From assembly GCF_900177245.1 (NCBI RefSeq), contig NZ_FXBM01000003.1, positions 248,001 to 312,000 on the forward strand: a stretch of 64,000 nt of DNA, given 5' to 3'. The notes below the pieces were generated by a model. The model saw only the letters and a list, made by a program, of their open reading frames with translations. It had not been told where the DNA came from and did no database searches. Each line of letters opens with the position of its first letter. Position 1 is the first letter of the stretch. The position numbers and the translations under genes were made by a program. This document shows positions 18,519-27,645 of this stretch, one piece after another. Origin of the DNA: Rathayibacter oskolensis. GTDB taxonomy: Bacteria > Actinomycetota > Actinomycetes > Actinomycetales > Microbacteriaceae.

Positions 18519-18585
18519 AATCGCGTTCGGCTCGTCGGAGTCCGCCGATTCCGCGAGCCGGAGTCGATCCTGCGAGCCGAAGGTG
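18519..18585. repeat. Dispersed GCGAGCCG repeat, family C copy 1
   Basis: About 67 bases between kdpC and kdpD that align with 44673-44740: both start ATCGCGTTCGGCTCG, carry TC-GCGAGCCGGA in the middle and end GCGAGCCG-AGGTG. It contains two GCGAGCCG units and an inverted CGGCTCG. The kdpD start lies 11 bases beyond it. Confidence 0.5.
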
Positions 18586-18596
18586 GGGGCCGGAGC

Positions 18597-21110
18597 ATGA
18601 CGAAGGGCCGCCTGCGCGTGCTGCTCGGCGCGGCCCCCGGCGTGGGCAAGACGTACACCATGCTCGAGGAGGGCCGCCGGCTCGCCGCCGAGGGCAGGGA
18701 CGTCGTCGTCGCGGTCGTCGAGACCCACGGCCGCGCGGCCACCGCGGCCATGGTCGAGGGGCTCGAGGTGATCCCGCGGCGCGAGGTCGAGCACCGCGGC
18801 GTCCGGCTCGACGAGATGGACCTGGAGGCGGTGCTCGCGCGCCGCCCCGATGTCGCGCTGGTCGACGAGCTCGCCCACACCAACGCCCCCGGCTCCCGCC
18901 ACGAGAAGCGCTGGGAGGACGTCCGCGCCCTGCTCGACGCCGGGATCACTGTCTTCTCGACCGTCAACATCCAGCACATCGAGTCGCTCAACGACGTCGT
19001 GCAGGCGATCACCGGGGCGCCGCAGCGCGAGACGATCCCGGATGCGGTGCTCCGCGCGGCCGACCAGATCGAGGTCGTCGACCTCGCCCCGCAGGCCCTC
19101 CGCGACCGCCTCGCCGACGGCCGGGTCTACCCGCCCGAGCGCATCGACGCGGCCCTCTCGAACTACTTCCGACTCGGCAACCTGACCGCCCTGCGCGAGC
19201 TCGCCCTGCTCTGGCTCGCCGACGAGGTCGACAGCGCGCTGCGCGACTACCGCGGCGAGCACGGCATCGACAGCACCTGGGAGGCGCGCGAGCGCGTGGT
19301 CGTCACGCTCACCGGAGGGCCGGAGGGCGAGACCCTGCTGCGCCGCGGTGCGCGGATCGCCGCGCGAGCCTCCGGAGGCGACCTCGTCGCCGTGCACGTG
19401 GTCACGCCCGACGGGCTGCGCACCCCGCGGCCGCACGTGCTCGAGGCGCAGCGGGCGCTCGTCGAGAAGCTCGGCGGCAGCTACCACCAGGTGGTCGGCG
19501 AGGACGTCCCGCGCACCCTCGTGGAGTTCGCGCGGTCGGTGAACGCGACGCAGCTCGTGCTCGGCGTGAGCCGGCGCAGCCGCCTCGCCTCCGCGCTCAC
19601 TCCGGGCATCGGCGCGACCGTGATCCGCGAGTCGGGCAACATCGACGTGCACATCGTCAACCACTCGGCCGCCGGGCGCACGGCGGTGCTGCCGAGACTC
19701 GACGGAGCACTGACCCTGCGGCGCAAGATCCTGGGCATGGCGCTCGCGCTCGTGGGCGGCCCGCTGATCACCTGGCTGCTCTCGAGCCTCCGCAGCGACG
19801 AGTCGATCACGAGCGACGTGCTCTCGTACCAGCTGCTGGTGGTGCTCGTCGCGCTCGTCGGCGGGATCTGGCCCGCGCTGTTCGCCGCCGTGCTCTCGGG
19901 GCTGACGCTCGACTTCTTCTTCGTCGACCCGCTCTACACGATCACCGTCGACGAGCCGCTGCACGCCCTCGCCCTCGTCCTCTATGTGCTGAACGCGGCT
20001 CTCGTGAGCGCGGTCGTCGACCGGGCCGCACGGCGGGCGCGGGCGGCGAAGCGCTCGGCGGCGGAGTCGGAGCTGCTCGCGACGATCGCCGGCGGAGTCA
20101 TCCGCGGGCAGGGGGCTCTGCAGGTGATCCTCGAGCGCTCGCGCGAGGCGTTCGGTCTGACCGGGGTGCGCCTCGTCCGCGACGGCGCAGTGGTGGCCGC
20201 CGACGGCGAACCGCAGCCCGAGGGGGAGCCGGTGCGCATCGCCGTCGGCGCCCACGCCGAGCTCGAGCTGCACGGGCGCCAGCTCGAGGGCAGCGAGCGG
20301 CGGCTGCTGCAGGTGGTCGCCGCGCAGCTCGACTCGGTGCTCGAGAACGCGGCGCTGAGCGAGACGGCGAGCTCACTCGCCCCGCTCGCCGAGACCGACC
20401 GGGTCCGCAGCGCCCTGCTGTCGGCGGTGAGCCACGACCTGCGCCGCCCGCTCGCGGCGGCGACGGCGGCCATCAGCGGCCTGCGCTCGCGCGACGTCGA
20501 CTGGAGCGACCGCGACAGGGAGGAGCTGCTCGCGACCGCCGACGAGAGCCTCACGACCCTGGCCGCGCTCGTCACCGACCTGCTCGACGTCACGAGGCTC
20601 GAGGCGGGGGCGCTCGCCGTGGCTCTGGCTCCGCTCGACGCGGCCGACGTCGTCCTGCCGGCGCTCGACGAACTGGGGCTCGGCCCCGCGGAGGTCGACC
20701 TCGACCTCGATCTCGACGGGCCGCCGGTGCTCGCCGACGCCGTCCTGCTGCAGCGGGTGGTGGTGAACCTGCTGGCGAACGCGGTGCGCTTCGCGCCTCC
20801 CGGGACGCGCGTGCGGGTCTCGTCGAGCACCTTCGGCGGCGCCTCGCAGATCCGGATCGTGGACCACGGGCCGGGAGTCGCCCAGGAGCGGCGGGCCGAG
20901 ATCTTCGTGCCGTTCCAGCGGCTCGGCGACGACGACAACCTCACCGGACTGGGGCTCGGGCTCGCGCTGTCGAAGGGGTTCACCGAGGGGATGGGCGGCA
21001 CACTCGAGACCGAGGACACTCCGGGAGGCGGGCTCACGATGGTGGTGACGCTGCCCCTCCCCACCGGGCCCGCCACCTCCGAACCGCCGACCCCCGAGGG
21101 AGCCGCATGA
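18597..21110 (+). CDS. kdpD: Sensor histidine kinase KdpD
   Basis: 837 residues. Residues 1-210 form the KdpD domain with Walker A GAAPGVGKTYTML and the DEL.HTNAPGSRH segment. Residues about 225-360 form a universal-stress-protein-like domain. Four membrane helices (DUF4118) lie at about 375-480. A GAF-like stretch is followed by the dimerisation helix with the phospho-acceptor His613 (SAVSHDLRRPL) and an ATPase domain ending GLGLGLALSKGF. The kinase senses low K+ and turgor and phosphorylates KdpE. Slightly shorter than the E. coli protein (894). Its stop overlaps the kdpE start (ATGA). Confidence 0.95.
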   Translation: MTKGRLRVLLGAAPGVGKTYTMLEEGRRLAAEGRDVVVAVVETHGRAATAAMVEGLEVIPRREVEHRGVRLDEMDLEAVLARRPDVALVDELAHTNAPGSRHEKRWEDVRALLDAGITVFSTVNIQHIESLNDVVQAITGAPQRETIPDAVLRAADQIEVVDLAPQALRDRLADGRVYPPERIDAALSNYFRLGNLTALRELALLWLADEVDSALRDYRGEHGIDSTWEARERVVVTLTGGPEGETLLRRGARIAARASGGDLVAVHVVTPDGLRTPRPHVLEAQRALVEKLGGSYHQVVGEDVPRTLVEFARSVNATQLVLGVSRRSRLASALTPGIGATVIRESGNIDVHIVNHSAAGRTAVLPRLDGALTLRRKILGMALALVGGPLITWLLSSLRSDESITSDVLSYQLLVVLVALVGGIWPALFAAVLSGLTLDFFFVDPLYTITVDEPLHALALVLYVLNAALVSAVVDRAARRARAAKRSAAESELLATIAGGVIRGQGALQVILERSREAFGLTGVRLVRDGAVVAADGEPQPEGEPVRIAVGAHAELELHGRQLEGSERRLLQVVAAQLDSVLENAALSETASSLAPLAETDRVRSALLSAVSHDLRRPLAAATAAISGLRSRDVDWSDRDREELLATADESLTTLAALVTDLLDVTRLEAGALAVALAPLDAADVVLPALDELGLGPAEVDLDLDLDGPPVLADAVLLQRVVVNLLANAVRFAPPGTRVRVSSSTFGGASQIRIVDHGPGVAQERRAEIFVPFQRLGDDDNLTGLGLGLALSKGFTEGMGGTLETEDTPGGGLTMVVTLPLPTGPATSEPPTPEGAA

Positions 21111-21784
21111 AGATCCTGATCGCCGACGACGACCCGCAGATCCTGCGGGCGCTGCGCATCACGCTGACGGCGCGCGGCTACGAGGTGGTCACCGCGGGCG
21201 ACGGCACGGAGGCGATCAACAAGGCGGTCGACGAGCACCCCGATCTCTACATGATCGACCTCGGCATGCCGCGGCTCGACGGGGTCGAGGTCATCCACGG
21301 GCTGCGCGGCTGGACGAGCGCGCCGATCCTGGTCGTGTCCGGGCGCACGGGAGCGGCCGACAAGGTCGACGCGCTCGACGCCGGCGCCGACGACTACGTG
21401 ACCAAGCCGTTCTCGATGGACGAGGTCCTCGCGCGCATCCGGGCGCTGTCGCGGCGGGTGCAGCCCGCCGACGGAGAGCCGCTCGTGGTGATCGGTGAGG
21501 TGACCGTCGACCTGGTGGCCAAGAGCGCGACGCGGGGCGGCGCCTCCGTGCGGCTCACGCCGACGGAGTGGCAGGTGCTCGAGATCCTGGTGCGCAACGC
21601 CGGCAAGCTCGTGACGCGGCGCTCGCTGCTCGACGAGATCTGGGGGCCGTCGCACGTGACCGACACGGGCTACCTCCGGCTGTACCTCGCGCAGCTGCGC
21701 AAGAAGCTCGAGCCCGATCCGGCGCGCCCGCGATTCCTGCTGACGGAGGCGGGGATGGGCTACCGGTTCGTGCCGGGTCAGTGA
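21107..21784 (+). CDS. kdpE: Response regulator KdpE
   Basis: 225 residues. The receiver domain has the acidic pocket DDDPQ near residue 7, phospho-acceptor Asp51 (YMIDLGMP) and Lys in VTKPF. The OmpR-type winged helix at about 130-225 includes LTPTEWQVLEIL and YLRLYLAQLRKKLE. It activates kdp transcription when phosphorylated by KdpD. It is coupled to kdpD by a 4-base overlap and closes the operon, followed by a hairpin at 21854-21883. Confidence 0.95.
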   Translation: MKILIADDDPQILRALRITLTARGYEVVTAGDGTEAINKAVDEHPDLYMIDLGMPRLDGVEVIHGLRGWTSAPILVVSGRTGAADKVDALDAGADDYVTKPFSMDEVLARIRALSRRVQPADGEPLVVIGEVTVDLVAKSATRGGASVRLTPTEWQVLEILVRNAGKLVTRRSLLDEIWGPSHVTDTGYLRLYLAQLRKKLEPDPARPRFLLTEAGMGYRFVPGQ

Positions 21785-21853
21785 GGCGCGGCGGCTGCAG
21801 GTCGTCGGGCTGCTCGAACGGCAGGTCGGGGGCGGGCCCCAGAGACCCGGTGT

Positions 21854-21883
21854 CCTCCGGGCACGGCGCTCCTCGCCCGGAGG
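21854..21883 (+). terminator. Hairpin after the kdp operon
   Basis: CCTCCGGGC at 21854-21862 pairs with GCCCGGAGG at 21875-21883, giving a perfect 9-base stem and 12-base loop 70 bases past kdpE. No T run follows, as is common for actinobacterial terminators. Confidence 0.5.
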
Positions 21884-21907
21884 CGTCGGTCGTGCCAGAA
21901 TCGCGCC

Positions 21908-23158
21908 GTGCGAAGACGGACACGGGGCGCGAGGGTGCGCCGGGCGGCGACCGCCGCCGTGATCGCGCTGCTGCTCGCGGGCTGCGCCGCTGAGCCGATC
22001 GACGTGCCGGCAGGCACGGTGGCCGCGGTGCAGGCGACGCAGACCTCGACTCCGGCGCCCTCGAGACCGCCGACAGTGACGCCCACGCCCACGCCCTCGG
22101 CCACGCCCTCGGCGACGCTCACGCCCAGCGCCGTCCCGACCGTCGCGACCGCCGTGTGGCCCGACAACGCGCAGGTCTCGCACCTGTTCTTCCACTCGCT
22201 GGTCGTCGATCCCGCGCGCGCGTTCGCCTCGCCCGAGGACGGCGCGGGCTACCTCGACTACATGGTGACGAAGGACGAGTTCGCGGCGCTCCTCGAGCAG
22301 GTCTACGCGAACGGCTACGTGCTCGTCAGCCCGCACGACCTCTACGAACGCGCGGTCGACGGCACGGTCACCCCTCAGCCGCTCGCCCTGCCGGTCGGCA
22401 AGAAGCCGCTCGTGATCTCGCAGGACGACGTCGACTACTACGAGTACATGGAGGGGGACGGCTTCGCCGACGCCCTGGTGCTCGATCGGAACGGCGACGT
22501 GCGCACCCGCTACACCGACGCCTCCGGTCGCACCCGGGTCGGCGCCGACGACCTGGTGCCGATCGTCGACGACTTCGTGGCCGCGCACCCCGACTTCTCG
22601 TTCCAGGGCGCGAAGGGCGTGATCGCGCTCACGGGCTACAACGGGGTGCTCGGCTACCGCACCTCCCGCCTCGCCTACGGAGACACGAACCCGCGGATCG
22701 AGCAGGACACCGCCGACGCGACCGCCGTCGCCGCGGCGATGACGGCCGACGGCTGGGAGTTCGCGTCGCACAGCTGGGGGCACATCGACATGCGGGAGTC
22801 GTCGATGGAGCGGATCACCGCCGACGTCGGCAAGTGGCGCGACGAGGTGCAGCCGATCGTCGGCGCCACCGACCTGTTCGTCTACCCGTTCGGCGCCGAC
22901 ATCGCGGGGGTGGGCGGCTACTCCGGAGCGACCTACGACCTGCTGGCGGCCGAGGGGTTCACCGCGTTCTTCACCGTCGACGCTTCGCGGCCGGCCTGGG
23001 GGCAGTGGGGCCCCGGGTACCTGCGGGAGGCGCGCATCAACGTCGACGGCATCAGCCTGCGCGCGGCGATCGAGGGTCGGAACGACACGCTGTACTCGTT
23101 CTTCGACCCGGCCTCGGTGCTCGATCCGGCGCGCCCGCCGTCGATCTCGGGGGAGTGA
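21908..23158 (+). CDS. Polysaccharide-deacetylase-like lipoprotein
   Basis: 416 residues from a GTG; a second GTG nine codons in is also possible. A basic N-terminus and hydrophobic stretch end in the lipobox LAGC. A Thr/Pro/Ser-rich linker (about residues 45-80) leads to a NodB-like domain. The metal-site motifs are present as Asp173-Asp174 ([11 protein letters not shown]) and His288/His292 (SHSWGH), then YPFGAD. NodB-type enzymes remove acetyl groups from cell-wall or surface glycans; the substrate here is unknown. It stands alone between kdpE and luxS. Only the metal-binding residues were checked. Confidence 0.8.
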   Translation: MRRRTRGARVRRAATAAVIALLLAGCAAEPIDVPAGTVAAVQATQTSTPAPSRPPTVTPTPTPSATPSATLTPSAVPTVATAVWPDNAQVSHLFFHSLVVDPARAFASPEDGAGYLDYMVTKDEFAALLEQVYANGYVLVSPHDLYERAVDGTVTPQPLALPVGKKPLVISQDDVDYYEYMEGDGFADALVLDRNGDVRTRYTDASGRTRVGADDLVPIVDDFVAAHPDFSFQGAKGVIALTGYNGVLGYRTSRLAYGDTNPRIEQDTADATAVAAAMTADGWEFASHSWGHIDMRESSMERITADVGKWRDEVQPIVGATDLFVYPFGADIAGVGGYSGATYDLLAAEGFTAFFTVDASRPAWGQWGPGYLREARINVDGISLRAAIEGRNDTLYSFFDPASVLDPARPPSISGE

Positions 23159-23190
23159 CGGGCTCGCCGCGGGACCACGGGGAACAGAGC

Positions 23191-23206
23191 CCGGCACGCG
23201 TGCCGG
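23191..23206. repeat. 16-bp perfect palindrome before luxS
   Basis: CCGGCACGCGTGCCGG, 32 bases past the deacetylase stop and 50 bases before the luxS start. It could end the upstream transcript or serve as a luxS operator; the sequence does not decide. Confidence 0.4.
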
Positions 23207-23255
23207 TCGAGAGACGGGGGGACAATGGACGGACCCCCAGCACAAGGAGAGCACC

Positions 23256-23723
23256 GTGGATCAGCCGCGCATGAACGTCGAGTCGTTCAACCTCGATCAC
23301 CGCACCGTCGCCGCGCCCTACGTGCGCCTCGCCGACGCGAAGACGCTCCCGGGAGGCGACCACATCGTCAAGTACGACGTGCGCTTCACCCAGCCCAACG
23401 CCTCCCACCTCGAGATGCCGGCCGTGCACTCGCTCGAGCACCTCTTCGCCGAGAAGTCGCGCAACCACTCCGACCGCGTCATCGACTTCTCGCCGATGGG
23501 CTGCCAGACCGGCTTCTACCTGATCCTGCAGGGCGAGCCGGCGCTCGACGAGGTGCTCTCGCTCGTCGAGGACACCCTCCGCGACATCACCGAGGCGACC
23601 GAGGTGCCCGCGGCCAACGACACGCAGTGCGGCTGGGGCGCGAACCACTCGCTCGAGGGCGCTCAGGAGGCGGCGCGCACGTTCCTCTCGCGTCGTGACG
23701 AGTGGGAGACGGTGACCGCGTGA
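23256..23723 (+). CDS. luxS: S-ribosylhomocysteine lyase LuxS
   Basis: 155 residues from a GTG behind AAGGAG. Metal ligands are His58 and His62 (HSLEH) and Cys125 ([14 protein letters not shown]). Cys83 ([10 protein letters not shown]) is the catalytic cysteine. The enzyme splits S-ribosylhomocysteine to homocysteine and DPD, the precursor of autoinducer-2, within the activated methyl cycle. Its stop overlaps the start of the nucleosidase gene that makes its substrate (GTGA), so the two steps are co-expressed. Confidence 0.96.
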   Translation: MDQPRMNVESFNLDHRTVAAPYVRLADAKTLPGGDHIVKYDVRFTQPNASHLEMPAVHSLEHLFAEKSRNHSDRVIDFSPMGCQTGFYLILQGEPALDEVLSLVEDTLRDITEATEVPAANDTQCGWGANHSLEGAQEAARTFLSRRDEWETVTA

Positions 23724-24415
23724 TCGACGCGATCGTCCTCGTCGCGATGGACGAGGAGGCGGAGCCGTTCCTCGCGAAGGCGGGCACCGCCTCCGAACCG
23801 CGTGCCGTCGGCAACGCGCTGCAGTGGGATCTCGAGCTCGGCGCCCACCGGGTGCTGCTCGTGCGCACCGGAGTCGGCCTGGTGAACGCGGCGGGCGGAC
23901 TGACGGCCGCGATCCTCCGGGCTCAGCCGGACGCGCCCCTGGTGGTCAGCGCCGGCTCGGCCGGTGGGCTCGGCGCCGAGGTGCGCGTCGGTGACGTCGT
24001 CATCGGCGACGAGTACGTGCAGACCGACGCCGACGCGCGCGCCTTCGGCTATGCGCTCGGCCAGGTGCCGGGGATGCCCGAGCGCTACTCGGGGCACGCG
24101 CCCGCCCTCGCCGCCGCGGTCTCCACCGGTGAGCCGACGATCACGGTCCGCCGCGGACTGATCGTCTCGAGCGACACCTTCGTCTCGGGTGACCACGTCG
24201 AGCGGGTGCGCGGGCACTTCTCGGGCGCTCTCGCGACCGACATGGAGTCGGTGTCGCTGGCGCAGACGGCGTTCGTGCACGGGCTGCCGTTCGTCTCGGT
24301 GCGCGGGATCTCTGATCTCTGCGCGCCCGGCGAGTTCGAAGCCCACGTCGACGACGCCGCCGACCGCTCGGCCGTGGTGGTGCTCGCTCTGCTCGACGCG
24401 CTGCCCGCCTCCTAG
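23720..24415 (+). CDS. mtn: Methylthioadenosine/S-adenosylhomocysteine nucleosidase
   Basis: 231 residues from the GTG that overlaps the luxS stop; a longer in-frame start exists inside luxS but the family starts at IDAIVLVAM. Phosphorylase-fold motifs: [30 protein letters not shown], the Met-Glu ribose contact in [11 protein letters not shown], and the catalytic Asp in VRGISDLC. It removes adenine from SAH and MTA, giving LuxS its substrate. It ends just before a long bidirectional hairpin. Confidence 0.93.
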   Translation: MIDAIVLVAMDEEAEPFLAKAGTASEPRAVGNALQWDLELGAHRVLLVRTGVGLVNAAGGLTAAILRAQPDAPLVVSAGSAGGLGAEVRVGDVVIGDEYVQTDADARAFGYALGQVPGMPERYSGHAPALAAAVSTGEPTITVRRGLIVSSDTFVSGDHVERVRGHFSGALATDMESVSLAQTAFVHGLPFVSVRGISDLCAPGEFEAHVDDAADRSAVVVLALLDALPAS

Positions 24416-24431
24416 CAGCTGCCTGCCGGCC

Positions 24432-24501
24432 TGCCGAGGGAACCCGTTCCGCGCGAGACACCGCCGCGGGGGCGGTGTCTCGGCGGCAACGGGTTCCCTC
24501 G
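24432..24501. terminator. Long bidirectional hairpin terminator
   Basis: About 33-base arms around a 5-base loop, broken only by a short mismatched patch; the inner 10 bases (AGACACCGCC/GGCGGTGTCT) and the outer AACGGG-type segment match. It sits exactly between the convergent ends of mtn (24415) and the small minus-strand gene (24518). Confidence 0.75.
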
Positions 24502-24517
24502 GCGGGGGTGAGGGCTG

Positions 24518-24703
24518 CTACTCGTTGCCGACGCGACCGTCGGCGGCCTTCTCGGCGCCGTCGATCTTGTCGTCGAACTTCCCGCCGGTCGCCTTCCCGG
24601 CGGCGTCGCCGGCCTTGTCGAGACCGGTGTCGGTCAGCTCCTCGCCCCTGTCGCTGTTCGCGGCGTTCTTCGCCTTGTCGGCCAGACCTCCGAGATCCAC
24701 CAT
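24518..24703 (-). CDS. MT0933-like small alanine/lysine-rich protein
   Basis: 61 residues from an ATG behind GGAAGGA. The sequence is charged and Ala/Lys/Asp/Gly-rich with DKAG-type repeats (GLADKAKNAANSDRGEEL, DKAGDAAGKATGGKF, DKIDGAEKA). This matches the MT0933/Rv0909-like family, annotated as antitoxin but of uncertain function. No toxin gene is adjacent. It may instead be a CsbD-like stress protein. Confidence 0.7.
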   Translation of the reverse strand: MVDLGGLADKAKNAANSDRGEELTDTGLDKAGDAAGKATGGKFDDKIDGAEKAADGRVGNE

Positions 24704-24852
24704 GGGAGTCGTTCCTTCCGTCGCTGGACACCCGCGTCGTGCGGGCTCGTCGGCCAGTCTGCGCCGCGCACTCGCCGCTGTCGGAGGGGTTGCGCTCGGG
24801 CGACTGCGGCGGCGGTGGATCTCGAGACCCACCTCCCGACGAACCGCCGCCG

Positions 24853-26235
24853 CTACGCCGCGCCCAGCCCCGTGACGGGCCCGGCCACGCCCACCGTCTC
24901 GGCTCCGTCGGGCCAGCGGAGGCGCACCCCCGGCTCGGCGACGATCCGCCCGACCGCGGCGGTCGCGGTCAGCGGCGTGCCCATCCGCCCCTCGCCCGGG
25001 CGGTCGGCGGTGATCATGGCGAAGCCCGGGAAGCAGGCGAGCCAGTCTCCGAGACCGGCCGCCTCGGGAGCCGGAACGGCCGCGAGATCGAGCACCGCGC
25101 CCCCGCCCGACGCCTCGGCGAGCATGCCGACCGTGCCCACGAGCCCGGCCATGCTGACGTCCTTCGCCGCCCGGGGCCGCGCGAGACCCACCGAGGCGGC
25201 CATCGCCCGCAGCTCCCCGCCGCGGCGACCCGAGGTCGAGTCCCACTGGGCGCCCGCGAAGCCGGGCCGCCAGCCGCCGGAGAGATCCGCCGTCGCCGAG
25301 AGCTCGTCGCCGATCGCCCCGGCTCCCGGCACCGGCGCGGCCGCCCGCCCGAGCCCCGTCACGGTGAGCGCCGCGGGCACCCCGAGCTGCGTGTGCCCGC
25401 CGAGCACCGGCAGGCCCCACGCCTCGGCGGCGTCGCGGATCCCGCTCACGATCCGCGCGGCGAAGGCGGCGTCGCGCGCGCCGATCGCGTCGAGCAGCCC
25501 GACTCCGGTCGCGCCCATCGCGGTGAGGTCGTTCACGTTGACCAGCACCGAGCACCAGCCCGCCCACTCCGGGTGCCGCTCGACCATCGAGGGGATGATC
25601 GCGTCGCAGACCGCGACCACATCGGTCCCCGGCACCGGCGCCCCGTCGTCGCCGACGAAGCCCGCGCCGCCGAGTCCGCCGCCGGCCGCGAACGGAGCGA
25701 GGAGGGAGCCGAGCGCCGCCTTCGCCGCGCGCGCCGTGCGATCGAGGCGGTCCAGGGGCCAGCGCATCCGCACGTGCGGAGCACCGGCGACCGTCAGCGC
25801 GCCGATCCGCTGCCAGCCGAGGCGGCGGAACAGCACCTCGTTGCGCTCCTGCACCGAGGCCTCGAACCGCAGCACCCCGCGCGCCTCGGCCTCGGCGCAG
25901 GCGGCGCGGACCAGCGCGGCTCCGATGCCCGCTCCTCCGCGCGCCTCGCGCGACACCACGAGACGGCTCCCCGTCCACCAGCCGAGATCGCGGCCGGGAC
26001 CGACCGGCGCGAGCCGCACGCCTCCGAGCACCGCGCCCTCGGCGGTCACCGCGACGAGCACCGCGGCCCGCGGATCGTCGTCGATGTCGTCGGCGTCCGA
26101 GCCCGCGAAGAGGCCCTGCTCGGCGACGAAGACCTCGCGGCGCAGCGCCCGGTAGGCCCCGAGCTCCCGTGCGTCGGCCCGCATCACCGTGAACGGAGCG
26201 GCCCGCCGCACCCCCTCGAGGATCGAGAGCTCCAT
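24853..26235 (-). CDS. GNAT acetyltransferase-AIR synthase fusion (MSMEG_0567/NitE-NitF type)
   Basis: 460 residues. The ATG shares one base with the stop of the radical-SAM gene. Residues 1-165 form a GNAT domain (VFVAEQGLF, SRLVVSREARGGAGIGAALVRAACAEA, FRRLGWQRIG). Residues 180-460 form an AIR-synthase/PurM-like domain (GDDGAPVP, VNVNDLTAMGATGVGLLDAI, LGGHTQLGVPAALTVTGLG, KDVSMAGLVGTVGML). This is the fused form of the two proteins encoded separately as NitE and NitF in the Pseudomonas Nit1C cluster. Nit1C clusters have been linked to cyanide assimilation and nitrogen stress. The reaction is unknown; the AIR domain suggests ATP-dependent chemistry. Confidence 0.88.
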   Translation of the reverse strand: MELSILEGVRRAAPFTVMRADARELGAYRALRREVFVAEQGLFAGSDADDIDDDPRAAVLVAVTAEGAVLGGVRLAPVGPGRDLGWWTGSRLVVSREARGGAGIGAALVRAACAEAEARGVLRFEASVQERNEVLFRRLGWQRIGALTVAGAPHVRMRWPLDRLDRTARAAKAALGSLLAPFAAGGGLGGAGFVGDDGAPVPGTDVVAVCDAIIPSMVERHPEWAGWCSVLVNVNDLTAMGATGVGLLDAIGARDAAFAARIVSGIRDAAEAWGLPVLGGHTQLGVPAALTVTGLGRAAAPVPGAGAIGDELSATADLSGGWRPGFAGAQWDSTSGRRGGELRAMAASVGLARPRAAKDVSMAGLVGTVGMLAEASGGGAVLDLAAVPAPEAAGLGDWLACFPGFAMITADRPGEGRMGTPLTATAAVGRIVAEPGVRLRWPDGAETVGVAGPVTGLGAA

Positions 26236-27308
26236 CAGGCGCCGGCCGTCTTGAGCACGCCGCACGCTCCGCAGGCCGCGCAGCCCGCCGACTGCCCGGT
26301 GCTGAGCATCCCGGCGGCGATCAGCAGCGAGGCGACCTGCGCGCTGACCTTCTCGAGCAGCGAGCCGGCGGGAGGCAGCACGTGGTCGACCTCGGTCGCG
26401 AGCGTCCCGCGCAGCGGCCGGAACGGGACCACGAACGGGTAGACGCCCATCTCGATCAGCTCCTGTGCGCTCGCGACGAGCTCGTCGGGGTCTTCGCCGA
26501 GGCCGACCAGGAGGTAGGTCGAGACCTGGTTGCGCCCGAAGATCCGCACCGCCTCGCGCCAGGCCCAGCGGTACTCGTCGAGCGTGACCCGGGCCTTGCC
26601 GGGCGTCCACCTCTGCCGCACCGCGTCGTCCATCGACTCGACGTGGATGCCGATCGACACCGCGCCCGCGTCCTTCAGCGCCTGCAGCGCCGAGACGTCC
26701 GAGGGAGGCTCGCACTGCACCTGGATCGGCAGACCCGGCACCGCCTCCAGCACCGCGCGCACGCAGCGGGCGAGGTGGGTCGCTCCGCGGTCGCGCCCCT
26801 TGGAGGTGCCGGTGGTCATCACCATCTGGCGGATGCCGTCGAGGCGGGCCGCCGCCTCCGCGACCTCGGCGAGCTGCGCGGGCGTCTTCACCGCGATGGT
26901 CGAACCGGCCTCGAGCGACGCCTCGATCGCGCAGAACCGGCAGCGCTCGGCCTCGTCGTAGCGCATGCAGGTCTGCACGACGGTCGTGGCGAGGATGTCG
27001 CGGCCGTGCAGCCGGGCGATCTTCTCGTACGAGACGCCGTCCGCGGTCTCGAGGTCGTAGAAGCGGGGGCGGCGCACCGGAGTGACGTCGAGGCCGATGT
27101 CGGCGCCCTCGAGGAGCAGGCGATCGCCGCGCACCGTGTAGGGGCTCTTCGGGTTGATCGGGATGGCGGCGCCGAGGCCGCCGAGCATCACGTGCCCGTC
27201 GTCGCTCGGGCCGGCGCCGGCCTCTCGGTGGACGGGGGCCTCGACGCGGATGCCCTGCAGGGCGATGTCGACGCGGGTGCGGAGCGTGGGGATTCCGAGA
27301 TCGGTCAC
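26235..27308 (-). CDS. Radical SAM protein of the Nit1C cluster (MSMEG_0568/NitD family)
   Basis: 357 residues from a GTG with AAGGAG seven bases upstream. The iron-sulphur ligands are Cys114, Cys123 and Cys126, a CX8CX2C arrangement rather than the standard CX3CX2C, as in the MSMEG_0568 family. Other segments: MVMTTGTSKGRDRG, IQVQCEPPSD, GIHVESMDD. The C-terminus carries an extra cluster CAACGACG, possibly a second metal site. Known to be essential in Nit1C clusters with an unidentified substrate. It is divergent from the MSMEG_0572-type gene across 337 bases that hold the control region. Confidence 0.9.
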   Translation of the reverse strand: MTDLGIPTLRTRVDIALQGIRVEAPVHREAGAGPSDDGHVMLGGLGAAIPINPKSPYTVRGDRLLLEGADIGLDVTPVRRPRFYDLETADGVSYEKIARLHGRDILATTVVQTCMRYDEAERCRFCAIEASLEAGSTIAVKTPAQLAEVAEAAARLDGIRQMVMTTGTSKGRDRGATHLARCVRAVLEAVPGLPIQVQCEPPSDVSALQALKDAGAVSIGIHVESMDDAVRQRWTPGKARVTLDEYRWAWREAVRIFGRNQVSTYLLVGLGEDPDELVASAQELIEMGVYPFVVPFRPLRGTLATEVDHVLPPAGSLLEKVSAQVASLLIAAGMLSTGQSAGCAACGACGVLKTAGA

Positions 27309-27478
27309 GGATGACTCCTTCGTGGCGCCGCGGAAGCGGGCCTGACGGGCCGCGCGGGGGCGGCCGGGATGTCGATGCGTTCGTCTCGCCTCCCATTCAA
27401 GGCACGCCGTGTTTCGGCTCGATGTCGGGCGGAACGCGGTCTCGTTACGAAGCGACGTCACACGAGCTTCTTCCGGCC

Positions 27479-27494
27479 GAAACCAATTCGAAAC
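27479..27494 (+). promoter_or_regulatory. GAAAC-N6-GAAAC direct repeat, possible GlnR box
   Basis: Two GAAAC half-sites separated by exactly six bases in the 337-base divergent region of the Nit1C cluster. The spacing equals that of the actinobacterial nitrogen regulator GlnR. Flanking GTNAC half-sites at the right distance are not clear, so this is a partial match. The rest of the region 27309-27645 shows no gene. Confidence 0.35.
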
Positions 27495-27645
27495 ACCCCG
27501 GTCGTTGACTGGTGACGTTCCACTCCGCACCACCGCTCCATCCGGCGGACGTCTCCCCGCGTCGTCTCAGCGCCTCCCGCCGGAGCCCGCACACTCGCCC
27601 GCCGTCTCATCGGCGACCCGGAAACACCCGGAAACAGGAGGAACC

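Noticed and set aside
23159-23255. SAH riboswitch ahead of luxS
   Set aside because: The gap is only 97 bases and shows one simple palindrome, not the SAH-riboswitch fold or conserved core.
24518-24703. Toxin-antitoxin pair
   Set aside because: The protein resembles a family annotated as antitoxin, but no toxin gene is adjacent on either side.
24853-27396. A single 847-codon minus-strand frame covering two Nit1C genes
   Set aside because: Its N-terminal half is Arg/Pro/Gly-rich shadow sequence of the radical-SAM gene; the real GNAT-AIR protein starts at 26235.
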